A program made the position numbers and the translations under genes. Under the pieces are notes generated by a model. The model was not told the DNA's origin and searched no databases. It saw only the letters and a list, made by a program, of their open reading frames with translations. 8,466 nucleotides of DNA from an uncultured Arcobacter sp. (GTDB lineage Bacteria > Campylobacterota > Campylobacteria > Campylobacterales > Arcobacteraceae): the NCBI GenBank assembly GCA_913062735.1, contig CAJXWI010000086.1, positions 1-8,466 on the forward strand, given 5' to 3'. Below, in pieces: positions 1 through 5,783 of this stretch (the stretch's first letter is position 1; each line of letters starts with the position of its first letter).

Positions 1-600
1 ATCGTTGTATATTAATATTTTAAAAATATTTACGCAAGACAATAAGAATAAAAAAGAGAGTAATAAATAAATGTATTTTTTACTAACAAGACTTTTATAA
101 AGGGTTAATTCTACTTTTGTTTTTGAGAGTTTAAGTTCTTCCAAGTTCTTAGTAAGAACAGGTGCATTTTCAAAGGGTATGTTTTTAGGTACTTTTACTA
201 AAATAGAATTAACATACGTAAACATCGTCTCATTTAAAACAAAGGATTCATAAGGTTGAAATTCATTTTGTGCAAAATAAATATCTTTAATATTAGAAAT
301 TGGAATTTTTAACTTTTGTATATGATTAAAAATCTCATCATTATTGTATGCAAAACATAAAAAAACTTTATCTTCTAATTTTATTGTTTGATAAGAATAA
401 TCATTTTTAGGCAAAAATTCCTCAAATAGGGAAGGTAATAGATCAAGAGCAGAAGATACAGATTTAACGGGTAATTCAAAAATTCTTGCCCAGTAAAAAT
501 CAGGAGATAATATCAAAGATATTTTTTCATTTTCAATAATTTTTTTAGTTTCTTTTTCTAAAAATAAGACCTTTATTTTCTTACTTGAAAGTGAAATCAA
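1..600 (-). CDS. GspL/CtsX-like inner-membrane assembly protein, 3' end cut by window edge
   Basis: An open frame of 200 codons runs without a stop from a TTG at 600-598 to the window edge, so the C-terminus is missing. AGGAG at 614-610 lies 9 nt before this TTG; the frame is closed just upstream by TAA at 609-607, and the first in-frame ATG is more than 120 codons in, so TTG is the best start. It overlaps the preceding gene by 20 bp. The protein has a soluble N-terminal part of about 174 residues (with SPDFYWARIFELP around 32-44), then one hydrophobic segment at about 176-198 (YIYLLLSFLFLLSCVNIF). A cytoplasmic domain followed by a single TM and, presumably, a periplasmic part is the layout of GspL, and its place after a GspK-like gene fits gspL order. 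CtsX of the Campylobacter transformation system is an alternative equivalent. The reading frame is firm; the family assignment is inference from layout and context. Confidence 0.8.
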   Translation of the reverse strand, partial: MISLSSKKIKVLFLEKETKKIIENEKISLILSPDFYWARIFELPVKSVSSALDLLPSLFEEFLPKNDYSYQTIKLEDKVFLCFAYNNDEIFNHIQKLKIPISNIKDIYFAQNEFQPYESFVLNETMFTYVNSILVKVPKNIPFENAPVLTKNLEELKLSKTKVELTLYKSLVSKKYIYLLLSFLFLLSCVNIFKILIYND

Positions 601-1300
601 AATCAATTACTCCTGTTTTATATATCTTTTTTTCTAAGTCTAATATAAAGCTGGCCCTATACTCTTCTTTATTAAGTTTAAAGTACAAAGAGCATGAAAG
701 ATATTTAATATTTTTGTTTGTTTTATTTTTAGTATCATAAATTTTTCTTGGTAAAAAGCCTATTTTATCAGTTAAATTATTTACTTCTTTTAGATAAGTT
801 TTTTGACTGTAATCACTTATTATATTATTAATTTGCTTAGAGTTAATAATTGGACTTTCTAGTGTGATTTTGTATTTGAGAAAGTATTGATTTACTACTT
901 CCTCAAAGCTGCTAAAATCCCAATAGTTTTCATTAAACAGTGTTTCTGTTTTTTTTAAGAAAAGTTCTTTTTCTTCTTTCTTAATAAGATTAAAGTCATT
1001 TATATTAAGTTCTTTTTTGTATTTTGACACCTTGATTCTAAACTCAATATCTTTAATATGTAAAGGAAGGCTTATTTCTTCTTGCCCACTCTCTACTAAA
1101 GCATCATATACATCATTTTTTGAAAAATATGACAGTAGTTCTTCTTGCGCATTTTTAACTAATAATATTACTTGAGTATTGTTATGTTCTTTATTTACAC
1201 TGCTTAAATATATTTCACCTGAAGATAAGTTCTTAAAAACCAAAAGAGAAATAGCAGAGATAAATAAAAGCGTAATTAATAAAACAATGGATTTTTTCAT
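581..1300 (-). CDS. GspK-like single-pass membrane protein of the pseudopilus operon
   Basis: This 239-residue protein starts MKKS and has one hydrophobic helix at about residues 4-22 (IVLLITLLFISAISLLVF), followed by a hydrophilic, Lys/Glu/Asn-rich domain that would lie in the periplasm. The N-terminus resembles minor pseudopilin GspK: a short basic leader and a helix with no Glu at the +5 position, which GspK characteristically lacks. The stretch YKKELNINDFN (about 94-104) recalls the GspK pattern in which a Gly/Lys-rich turn precedes an N-L-N motif, but this is weak. No Gly precedes the helix, so prepilin peptidase cleavage is uncertain and it may instead be a plain membrane-anchored protein. 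The ATG lies one base after the gspF stop (TAA-A-ATG) with no clear Shine-Dalgarno, which suggests translation coupled to gspF. Its position between gspF and a GspL-like gene supports GspK. The gene is firm; the family call is tentative. Confidence 0.75.
   Translation of the reverse strand: MKKSIVLLITLLFISAISLLVFKNLSSGEIYLSSVNKEHNNTQVILLVKNAQEELLSYFSKNDVYDALVESGQEEISLPLHIKDIEFRIKVSKYKKELNINDFNLIKKEEKELFLKKTETLFNENYWDFSSFEEVVNQYFLKYKITLESPIINSKQINNIISDYSQKTYLKEVNNLTDKIGFLPRKIYDTKNKTNKNIKYLSCSLYFKLNKEEYRASFILDLEKKIYKTGVIDFDFTFK
610..614 (-). promoter_or_regulatory. Ribosome-binding site deciding the TTG start at 600
   Basis: AGGAG sits inside the end of the upstream gene, 9 nt before TTG at 600-598. 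A second in-frame TTG at 606-604 is only 3 nt away, too close, so the 600 start is preferred. Confidence 0.55.
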
Positions 1301-1301
1301 T

Positions 1302-2522
1302 TTATGATATATTCATTGAAAAAATTGGCAAAAGCATTGCAATTACTATAAATCCAATAACAATGCCAACAATAAGCATAAATATAGGTTCCAATAAAGA
1401 CAAGAATATATTGATTTTATCTTTGTTTGCTTCCTTGTATAGAGTAGCTAGGTTATTTAGGATTTCACTTAAGGTGCTTGTTTCTTCTCCTATAGCAATT
1501 GCTTGAATAAAAGATTCATCTAACTTATAATGTTTATTATTGTCCAAAATCTTTGAAAGTTTTTCTCCCTCTACTATTTTAATCGCACCTTCTTGAAATA
1601 TTTTTTTAATAAGTAAGTTGTTTAGAATATTAGAACTTAACTGTACTGCTTGAACAAAAGGAATTCCAGAGCTCATTAGAATAGAATTCATATAAGAAAA
1701 ACGGCTAAGTTCACCTAGTTCTAATAAAGCAGAGAAAAAAGGTATTTTTAAGAGATATTTATCAATAAAATATTTAAACCCTTCATATTTTTGAAGACAA
1801 TAAAGGAAAGCTAAAATACTAAAAAGAAGAAAAATACACAGGTAAAAAAAGTTCTTCTCAAAAAAGTCGCCTAAGTTAATAACAAATATAGTAATGGCTG
1901 GCAGTTCTTGATCAAGCTGATCAAAGACTGCTGTAATTTTAGGAACAATAAAAGAAAGCATAAAGCCAACCATTAAAAAAGAAATCCCTAATATAAACAT
2001 AGGATAGATCATAGCTTGTGAAATTTGTTTTTTTACTCTATCTTGTTCTTTTAAAAAAGTGGCTAATTCTAATAAAACACCTTGAAGTAAACCTCCATCT
2101 TCTGAAATTTTAATACTTTGTTTATAAAACTCTGGTATTTCAAAAATATTCTGCTCTTCTAGTGCCGTATAGAAATTTTTTCCTTCATCTAAAAATGTAT
2201 GTAGAGAAGAAAAAAAATCACTGAGTTGTTTGTCTTTTTTGTAAGATTTGGAAAGTAATTTAAGGGCATTTATCAAAGAAACGCCTGCTTTTAAATAGAG
2301 ACTTAAATCTCTGCTAAATGTTGATAATAAGGTATTATTGATTTTTCTTTTATTAAATCTAAAATATCTTGTATTCAAGATAACCTCATCTTCTTCTATA
2401 CTTTTTATATAAATCTTTTTGTTTTTTATTTTTGTTTTTGCATTAAGTAAAGAACTGGCTTCTATTTTTGCTTTTACTTTATTGCCCTCATAATCAATTC
2501 CAGTGTATTTAAAAAGCATCAT
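1302..2522 (-). CDS. gspF: Type II secretion/competence platform protein GspF (CtsF/PilC family)
   Basis: GspF is the polytopic inner-membrane platform on which pseudopilins are assembled; it couples the cytoplasmic ATPase to the growing fibre. The 406-residue length is typical. The N-terminal FKYTGIDYEGNKVK (4-17) is the usual family opening. Two repeated T2SSF domains follow at about 68-190 (TFSRDLSLYLKAGVSLINAL, then MIYPMF at 171-176 and IVPKI at 192-196) and 272-394 (FSYMNSILMSSGIPFVQAV, then LLEPIFMLIVGIVIGFIVIA). Transmembrane segments are at about 173-195, 223-243 and 372-400. AGAGGTGA lies directly before tandem ATGs; the second ATG (2519) has the better spacing of 6 nt after GAGG, so the first residue may be Met2. 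The start overlaps the end of the upstream pseudopilin gene by 14 bp. In Campylobacter the orthologue CtsF is needed for natural transformation; which substrate this system serves cannot be read from the window. Confidence 0.95.
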   Translation of the reverse strand: MMLFKYTGIDYEGNKVKAKIEASSLLNAKTKIKNKKIYIKSIEEDEVILNTRYFRFNKRKINNTLLSTFSRDLSLYLKAGVSLINALKLLSKSYKKDKQLSDFFSSLHTFLDEGKNFYTALEEQNIFEIPEFYKQSIKISEDGGLLQGVLLELATFLKEQDRVKKQISQAMIYPMFILGISFLMVGFMLSFIVPKITAVFDQLDQELPAITIFVINLGDFFEKNFFYLCIFLLFSILAFLYCLQKYEGFKYFIDKYLLKIPFFSALLELGELSRFSYMNSILMSSGIPFVQAVQLSSNILNNLLIKKIFQEGAIKIVEGEKLSKILDNNKHYKLDESFIQAIAIGEETSTLSEILNNLATLYKEANKDKINIFLSLLEPIFMLIVGIVIGFIVIAMLLPIFSMNIS

Positions 2523-3045
2523 TCACCTCTATTTTTAAATTTTCGTAATAATCTTCATATTCACCTAAGGTTTCAAATACACTTACTTCGTCTTTGATTG
2601 AATTATAAAAATAAAATAAGGAATTGGCCTCAAGAAGAATGTCTTTACTTTTGTAGTCCTTATCAAAGGAGAGTTCAAAAATAACAAAATAGGAAATATT
2701 ATCAATTGTAATATCTAAAAACTCTAGGACTTCACTGTTTTGATATACAACAGGTAGTGAAGAAAAAAGGTTTTTTACTTCAAAATTCTCTATACGCTTA
2801 TTATCAACGAAAATATAACAAGTAGTATCGGTACAAGAGAAGGTGAGATTTTCCTCGTAATCGAAATTTTTTTTAAGATAACTTTTTATATTTATCAAGC
2901 TTAGTATTTCTTTTTTGTCCGAATACAAAGTCATTTTTGGTACAAAAAAAGTATAGGTAAGTGAAATTAAAACAATAACAAGTATTAATTCTACTAAAGA
3001 AAAAGATGGTTTTTTATTTACTGCATTTACTGTAATAAATGTCAT
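2509..3045 (-). CDS. Prepilin-like minor pseudopilin (GspH/I/J-type position)
   Basis: The 178-residue product carries a type III (prepilin) signal: a 14-residue leader ending NKKPS, then FSLVELILVIVLISLTYTF. Ser14 would be the -1 residue, Phe15 the methylated +1 residue and Glu19 the conserved +5 glutamate. The hydrophobic helix spans about 15-36. The rest is a periplasmic domain with little recognisable similarity; it contains Cys71 and Cys76 in SCTDTTCY, close enough for a local disulfide. The ATG at 3045 is preceded by purine-rich GAAAGTGTGAGAG, and no alternative start lies between it and the cleavage site. The frame overlaps the end of gspG by 32 bp and the start of gspF by 14 bp, a sign of coupled translation. 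It is probably a minor subunit that caps or initiates the GspG fibre. I cannot say whether it corresponds to GspH, GspI or GspJ. Confidence 0.88.
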   Translation of the reverse strand: MTFITVNAVNKKPSFSLVELILVIVLISLTYTFFVPKMTLYSDKKEILSLINIKSYLKKNFDYEENLTFSCTDTTCYIFVDNKRIENFEVKNLFSSLPVVYQNSEVLEFLDITIDNISYFVIFELSFDKDYKSKDILLEANSLFYFYNSIKDEVSVFETLGEYEDYYENLKIEVNDAF

Positions 3046-3388
3046 CTCTCACACTTTCTTTTTTATCTGGCCCAAAAGAAATCAAATCAAATTTTTCATT
3101 GTTATGAGTATAAATATATTCATTTTTCCAAGGATCTTTTGGTAACTTACCTTCATCAAAATACTTTTTTGAAGATAATATTTTAAGCCCTTCTTGTGTA
3201 CTTGGATAGGTACTATTATCTATTTTATATAATTTTAGTGTTTGTGAAATACTCTTCATTTGAATACACACAATTTTTGCTTTTGATTCTTCCCCTTTAC
3301 CAATTAAGTTAGGCAGTACCAAGGTGGCTAATAATCCTAAAATAAGGATAACTACAATTAATTCCATCAACGAGAAAGCATTTTTCAA
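3014..3388 (-). CDS. gspG: Major pseudopilin GspG (CtsG-like)
   Basis: GspG polymerises into the periplasmic pseudopilus shaft of type II secretion and related DNA-uptake machines. Read from TTG at 3388, the product is 124 residues and opens MKNAFSLMELIVVILILGLL: a short basic leader, Ala4 at -1, Phe5 at +1 and Glu9 at +5. The globular part has the family hallmarks STYPSTQEGLKIL (59-71), LPKDPWKNEYIY (82-93) and FDLISFGPDKKE (100-111) ending in DDI, which corresponds to the C-terminal calcium-binding loop of GspG proteins. The TTG is preferred over an in-frame ATG at 3439 because AGGA lies 6 nt before it, the leader then has normal length, and the ATG has no ribosome-binding site and would add 17 odd residues. 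As first gene of the operon it is probably the most strongly expressed. A Cys pair (41, 122) is present. The GspG identity is firm; the start is well supported but inferred. Confidence 0.93.
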   Translation of the reverse strand: MKNAFSLMELIVVILILGLLATLVLPNLIGKGEESKAKIVCIQMKSISQTLKLYKIDNSTYPSTQEGLKILSSKKYFDEGKLPKDPWKNEYIYTHNNEKFDLISFGPDKKESVRDDIYYSKCSK

Positions 3389-3394
3389 ATTTTT

Positions 3395-3398
3395 TCCT
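3395..3398 (-). promoter_or_regulatory. Ribosome-binding site deciding the gspG TTG start
   Basis: AGGA is followed by AAAAAT and then TTG at 3388-3386, a spacing of 6 nt. The upstream ATG at 3439 is preceded only by AT-rich sequence with no purine block, so this site argues for the shorter GspG. Confidence 0.6.
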
Positions 3399-3482
3399 AA
3401 GGCATCTAAATATATGTAAAGAGATAAGTATGATGTCATATTTTATTTACAAAATAGCATAAAAATGGTAGCTAAGTTTATT

Positions 3483-3488
3483 ATTATA
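3483..3488 (-). promoter_or_regulatory. Putative sigma70 -10 box for the pseudopilus operon
   Basis: A perfect TATAAT on the minus strand lies about 95 bases before the gspG TTG and would give a leader of roughly 88 nt. No good -35 hexamer is visible (best TTAAAG, 16 bp upstream), which is usual in Campylobacterota, where the -35 is poorly conserved. A second candidate nearer the gene, TGCTATTTT at 3459-3451, resembles an extended -10. In such AT-rich DNA chance matches are common. Confidence 0.4.
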
Positions 3489-3652
3489 TTTTAATAGAAA
3501 TTTTCTTTAATAAAGATTTAAATTATTGTTTCTTGTTAGTGGTACTAATACTGATAGTAAAAATATAAATTATGGAATAAGATAATAAGGTAATTATTAA
3601 GATAAACAAGCAATATTATTGTTAAAAAGTATTCAATGGCTAAAATATATTA

Positions 3653-3745
3653 AAGTTTCATGAATATAAGAAATCACTACTTTAGGATGAATCTCCATCA
3701 AAAGGAGAGGGAGGAAGATGGTGTGCCATCCACACCTTCTTTTTT
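3653..3745 (+). ncRNA. Candidate orphan small RNA (speculative)
   Basis: On the plus strand TTGTTA (3619-3624) and TAAAAT (3641-3646) are spaced by 16 bp like a sigma70 promoter, predicting a start near 3653. About 90 bases on, a hairpin followed by a T-tract resembles an intrinsic terminator. No plus-strand gene lies between, and the next one begins 2 kb away, so a transcript here would be a stand-alone small RNA. A ten-codon frame from ATG 3718, preceded by GGGAGGAAG, could be a leader-type peptide instead. The call rests on layout only. Confidence 0.2.
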
Positions 3746-3748
3746 CTT
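3720..3748 (+). terminator. Putative intrinsic terminator (hairpin plus T-tract)
   Basis: The stem GGTGTG (3720-3725) pairs with CACACC (3731-3736) around the loop CCATC, followed by TTCTTTTTTCTT. The G+C content of the stem is far above its surroundings. The orientation of the T-tract is for plus-strand transcription, which does not serve either flanking minus-strand gene. Confidence 0.4.
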
Positions 3749-3869
3749 AGTATTTTTTCTTGTCCGAAAATTCTTTATTGATAACTTAAAGAAAAAATAC
3801 AATGTAAATGTTCCAACAATTATATATATTAATATTTCCAAATTACACTCTAGGTCTTAATCTCACAAC

Positions 3870-4484
3870 TTATTTAGCCAACAAATAAGCCCCAGCCAAT
3901 CCCATAATAGAACCAGCCCCTCTATTTAATTTTTTAACTGAAGATTCTTTTGTTAATAGCTGTCTTGCTCTGTGTGCAGAATAAGAAATAAGACTTAAAC
4001 CACACATCAAAGCAAAAAATGTTATTGCTGAAACAATTACCATGTCATTCGTATTTAAAGCAGTTAAATCCACAAACGTAGGTAAAAAAGCGATATAAAA
4101 AATAATCACTTTTGGATTAGAAGCTGAAATTAAAAAACCTTTTGAAAAGTTTGTAAAAAAAGATGCATAAGATTTTTTTACACTTTTTACATTTTTTTCT
4201 ATAGGTGCAGTAAAAATCTTATATCCCAAATACATTAAATATAAGCCCCCAGCAATTCTAATAAAATCAAAAACGCCTGCATAATTTGTAGCAATAGATA
4301 CTAAACCATAAAAAGCAAGTATTAAATACACTACATCTGAAACTGCCATTCCAATACCTAAAGAAATGGATGTCCTCATGCCATTACTTAATGAATTTGA
4401 AATCAATGCAAAAACACCAGGACCTGGTGTAATTCCAAAAATAAATATAGCGAATGCGAATGTAATCATGCTTTCATATGACAT
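3870..4484 (-). CDS. LysE/RhtB-family amino-acid (or related metabolite) exporter
   Basis: Members of this family export amino acids and related small molecules across the inner membrane by proton exchange. The 204-residue length and six hydrophobic segments are typical. The family signature TPGPG is at residues 19-23, followed by the amphipathic SNSLSNGMRTS region, the GMAVSD start of helix 2 (44-50), GGLYLMYLGYKI (79-90) and the second-half motif GFLISASNPKVIIFYIAFLP (116-135), whose NPK and LPTF elements are characteristic. AAAGGA at 4496-4491 lies 6 nt before the ATG. It follows the MFS gene by 33 bp on the same strand and is probably its operon partner. The substrate cannot be deduced: members act on lysine, threonine, homoserine lactones, leucine and others. 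No regulator gene lies next to it. Confidence 0.92.
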   Translation of the reverse strand: MSYESMITFAFAIFIFGITPGPGVFALISNSLSNGMRTSISLGIGMAVSDVVYLILAFYGLVSIATNYAGVFDFIRIAGGLYLMYLGYKIFTAPIEKNVKSVKKSYASFFTNFSKGFLISASNPKVIIFYIAFLPTFVDLTALNTNDMVIVSAITFFALMCGLSLISYSAHRARQLLTKESSVKKLNRGAGSIMGLAGAYLLAK

Positions 4485-4517
4485 GGTTTTTCCTTTTTTG
4501 AGAAGTATAACAAAAAT

Positions 4518-5717
4518 CTAAGACTTTTGCGCTTTTATTTTTTTATCATCCATATTGATATGAACAAGAGCTGCTAAAATAGCTAAAAACACTGATGCCC
4601 ACCAAATACTATTATAAGATCCTGTTTCATCATAAACAATTCCACCTATCCAAGCGCCTGCAAAACTTCCTAATTGGTGAAATAAAAATACGATTCCATA
4701 TAAAGTACCCAAGGCTTTAATTCCAAATATTTGCACAACCATACCAGAAGTTAGAGGAACAGTAGCTAACCAAAGAAGTCCAATACAAGCACCAAATAAC
4801 AAAGCCGTAGTGCCATTAAATGGCAAAATTAACATTAATGCAAAAACAATGGCTCTTAAAGAATAGAGTATTACTAAAAGTTTTCTCTTAGAATATCTGT
4901 CCCCTAAATATCCAAAAGTAAAGGAGCCAATAATATTAAATAAACCAATAAAAGAAAAAGCCAACATAGCAATAGAAGGAGATATTCCTTCATCACTTAA
5001 ATACGTAGGAAAATGCGTCGCAACAAAAGCTACATGAAAACCACAAACAAAAAACCCGATATTTAAACGTATATATCCACTGTGTGTTTTAGAAACTTTT
5101 AAAGCATGTTTTAGTGTAATTTCTTCTGTACTTGCACTTACATCATTTTTAGCATCTACTTTCATTAAAGCACCTGCAATTAGCATTAAAAGCGTAAACA
5201 AACAAAAGATATAAAAAATTTGATTACTCTCAAAGTTTTCTAAGAGTTTTTGAGTAAGAGGAATAAAAATAAACATTCCAAAAGAACCAGCAGCAGTTGC
5301 TAAGCCAAATACAGTACTTCTTATATTTGCAGGTACAACTTTTGCAATAATTCCTAGTACTACCACATAAGTAGAGGCACTTAAAGCAAGCCCAACTAAA
5401 AATCCTAAACTAAGATACAAACCATAAGCATCACTTATTAGGGTAACTGCATATAAACCAAGAGTATATAAAAATGAGCCAATAATTAGTAGTTTATACC
5501 CCCCATATTTATCTGCTAAATATCCCACAAAAGGTTGGGCTAATCCAAATAAAAGATGTTGAATTGCTAGGGTTAAACCAAAAGATGCTCTTGAAATATT
5601 TAAGCTTTCTTCAAAGCTTGGCAAAAACATTCCAAAACTTTGTCTTACTCCCATGGCAATTATTAAGGTAAATATTCCTAACGCAACAATTTTATACATT
5701 AAATATTTTTGGCTCAA
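4518..5717 (-). CDS. Major facilitator superfamily transporter, monocarboxylate/OFA-like
   Basis: A 399-residue, 12-TM secondary transporter. The MFS loop 2-3 signature GYLADKYGGYKLL is at 65-77 and its second-half counterpart GYLGDRYSKRKL at 269-280. The N-terminal GVRQSFGMFLPSF (23-35) and GFFVCGFHVAFVATHFPTYL (221-240) resemble the monocarboxylate and oxalate/formate-antiporter type branches rather than drug exporters, but the substrate is unknown. A charged, Lys/Asp/Glu-rich linker at about 186-212 separates the halves. The start is TTG at 5717, with AGGA at 5728-5725 spaced 7 nt; the next Met (residue 7) has no ribosome-binding site. It is the first gene of a two-gene unit with the LysE-family exporter and is divergent from the Bcr-type gene, sharing a 66-bp promoter region. 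Joint regulation of the divergent pair is possible but not shown. Confidence 0.9.
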   Translation of the reverse strand: MSQKYLMYKIVALGIFTLIIAMGVRQSFGMFLPSFEESLNISRASFGLTLAIQHLLFGLAQPFVGYLADKYGGYKLLIIGSFLYTLGLYAVTLISDAYGLYLSLGFLVGLALSASTYVVVLGIIAKVVPANIRSTVFGLATAAGSFGMFIFIPLTQKLLENFESNQIFYIFCLFTLLMLIAGALMKVDAKNDVSASTEEITLKHALKVSKTHSGYIRLNIGFFVCGFHVAFVATHFPTYLSDEGISPSIAMLAFSFIGLFNIIGSFTFGYLGDRYSKRKLLVILYSLRAIVFALMLILPFNGTTALLFGACIGLLWLATVPLTSGMVVQIFGIKALGTLYGIVFLFHQLGSFAGAWIGGIVYDETGSYNSIWWASVFLAILAALVHINMDDKKIKAQKS

Positions 5718-5724
5718 TTTTTTA

Positions 5725-5728
5725 TCCT
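5725..5728 (-). promoter_or_regulatory. Ribosome-binding site deciding the MFS TTG start
   Basis: AGGA is followed by TAAAAAA and TTG at 5717-5715. The downstream in-frame ATG at codon 7 is preceded by CAAAAATATTTA, with no purine block, so TTG is preferred. Confidence 0.5.
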
Positions 5729-5747
5729 GTGGTTCTAGATTAAAAGG

Positions 5748-5775
5748 AGTATAACTAATACAAACTCAAAGTCAG
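5748..5775 (-). promoter_or_regulatory. Putative promoter of the MFS-lysE unit
   Basis: CTGACT (5775-5770, four of six -35 matches) and TATACT (5753-5748, five of six -10 matches) are separated by 16 bp on the minus strand, predicting a start about 24 bases before the TTG. The -10 overlaps a plus-strand -10-like box, so the two promoters may exclude each other. Confidence 0.4.
5750..5755 (+). promoter_or_regulatory. Putative -10 box for the Bcr-type efflux gene
   Basis: TATAAC matches the -10 consensus at five of six bases and would start transcription near 5762, about 22 bases before the ATG. No good -35 is seen upstream. It shares four bases with the minus-strand -10 of the divergent gene. 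Confidence 0.35.
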
Positions 5776-5783
5776 TTTTTTGT

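Larger units (their letters stand above)
3440..3869. other. Intergenic region between the gspG and lysE-family operons
   Basis: About 430 bp without a convincing gene. It holds the promoter-like boxes facing gspG, short repeats of the TTAGT/ACTAA type at 3536-3559, and a GC-rich hairpin island at 3685-3748. A plus-strand frame at 3660-3860 could encode 66 residues but has no good ribosome-binding site, a composition driven by the hairpin island and no recognisable domain, so I treat it as non-coding. I see no clear terminator directly after the LysE-family gene, so read-through towards gspG is possible. Confidence 0.6.

Noticed and set aside
3389..3439. N-terminal extension of GspG from ATG 3439
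   Set aside because: There is no ribosome-binding site, and the prepilin leader would be abnormally long; TTG 3388 fits better.
3536..3559. Short TTAGT/ACTAA/TAGTA repeats that could be an operator
   Set aside because: The arms are only 4-5 bases in very AT-rich DNA, which is expected by chance, and they are not clearly placed relative to a promoter.
3660..3860. Plus-strand frame of 66 codons in the intergenic region
   Set aside because: It has no convincing ribosome-binding site, no recognisable domain, and spans the hairpin island and T-tract; it is more likely non-coding.
3815..3869. Possible terminator after the LysE-family gene
   Set aside because: Only AT-rich palindromic bits such as ATATTAATAT are seen; there is no stable stem with a following T-tract on the minus strand.
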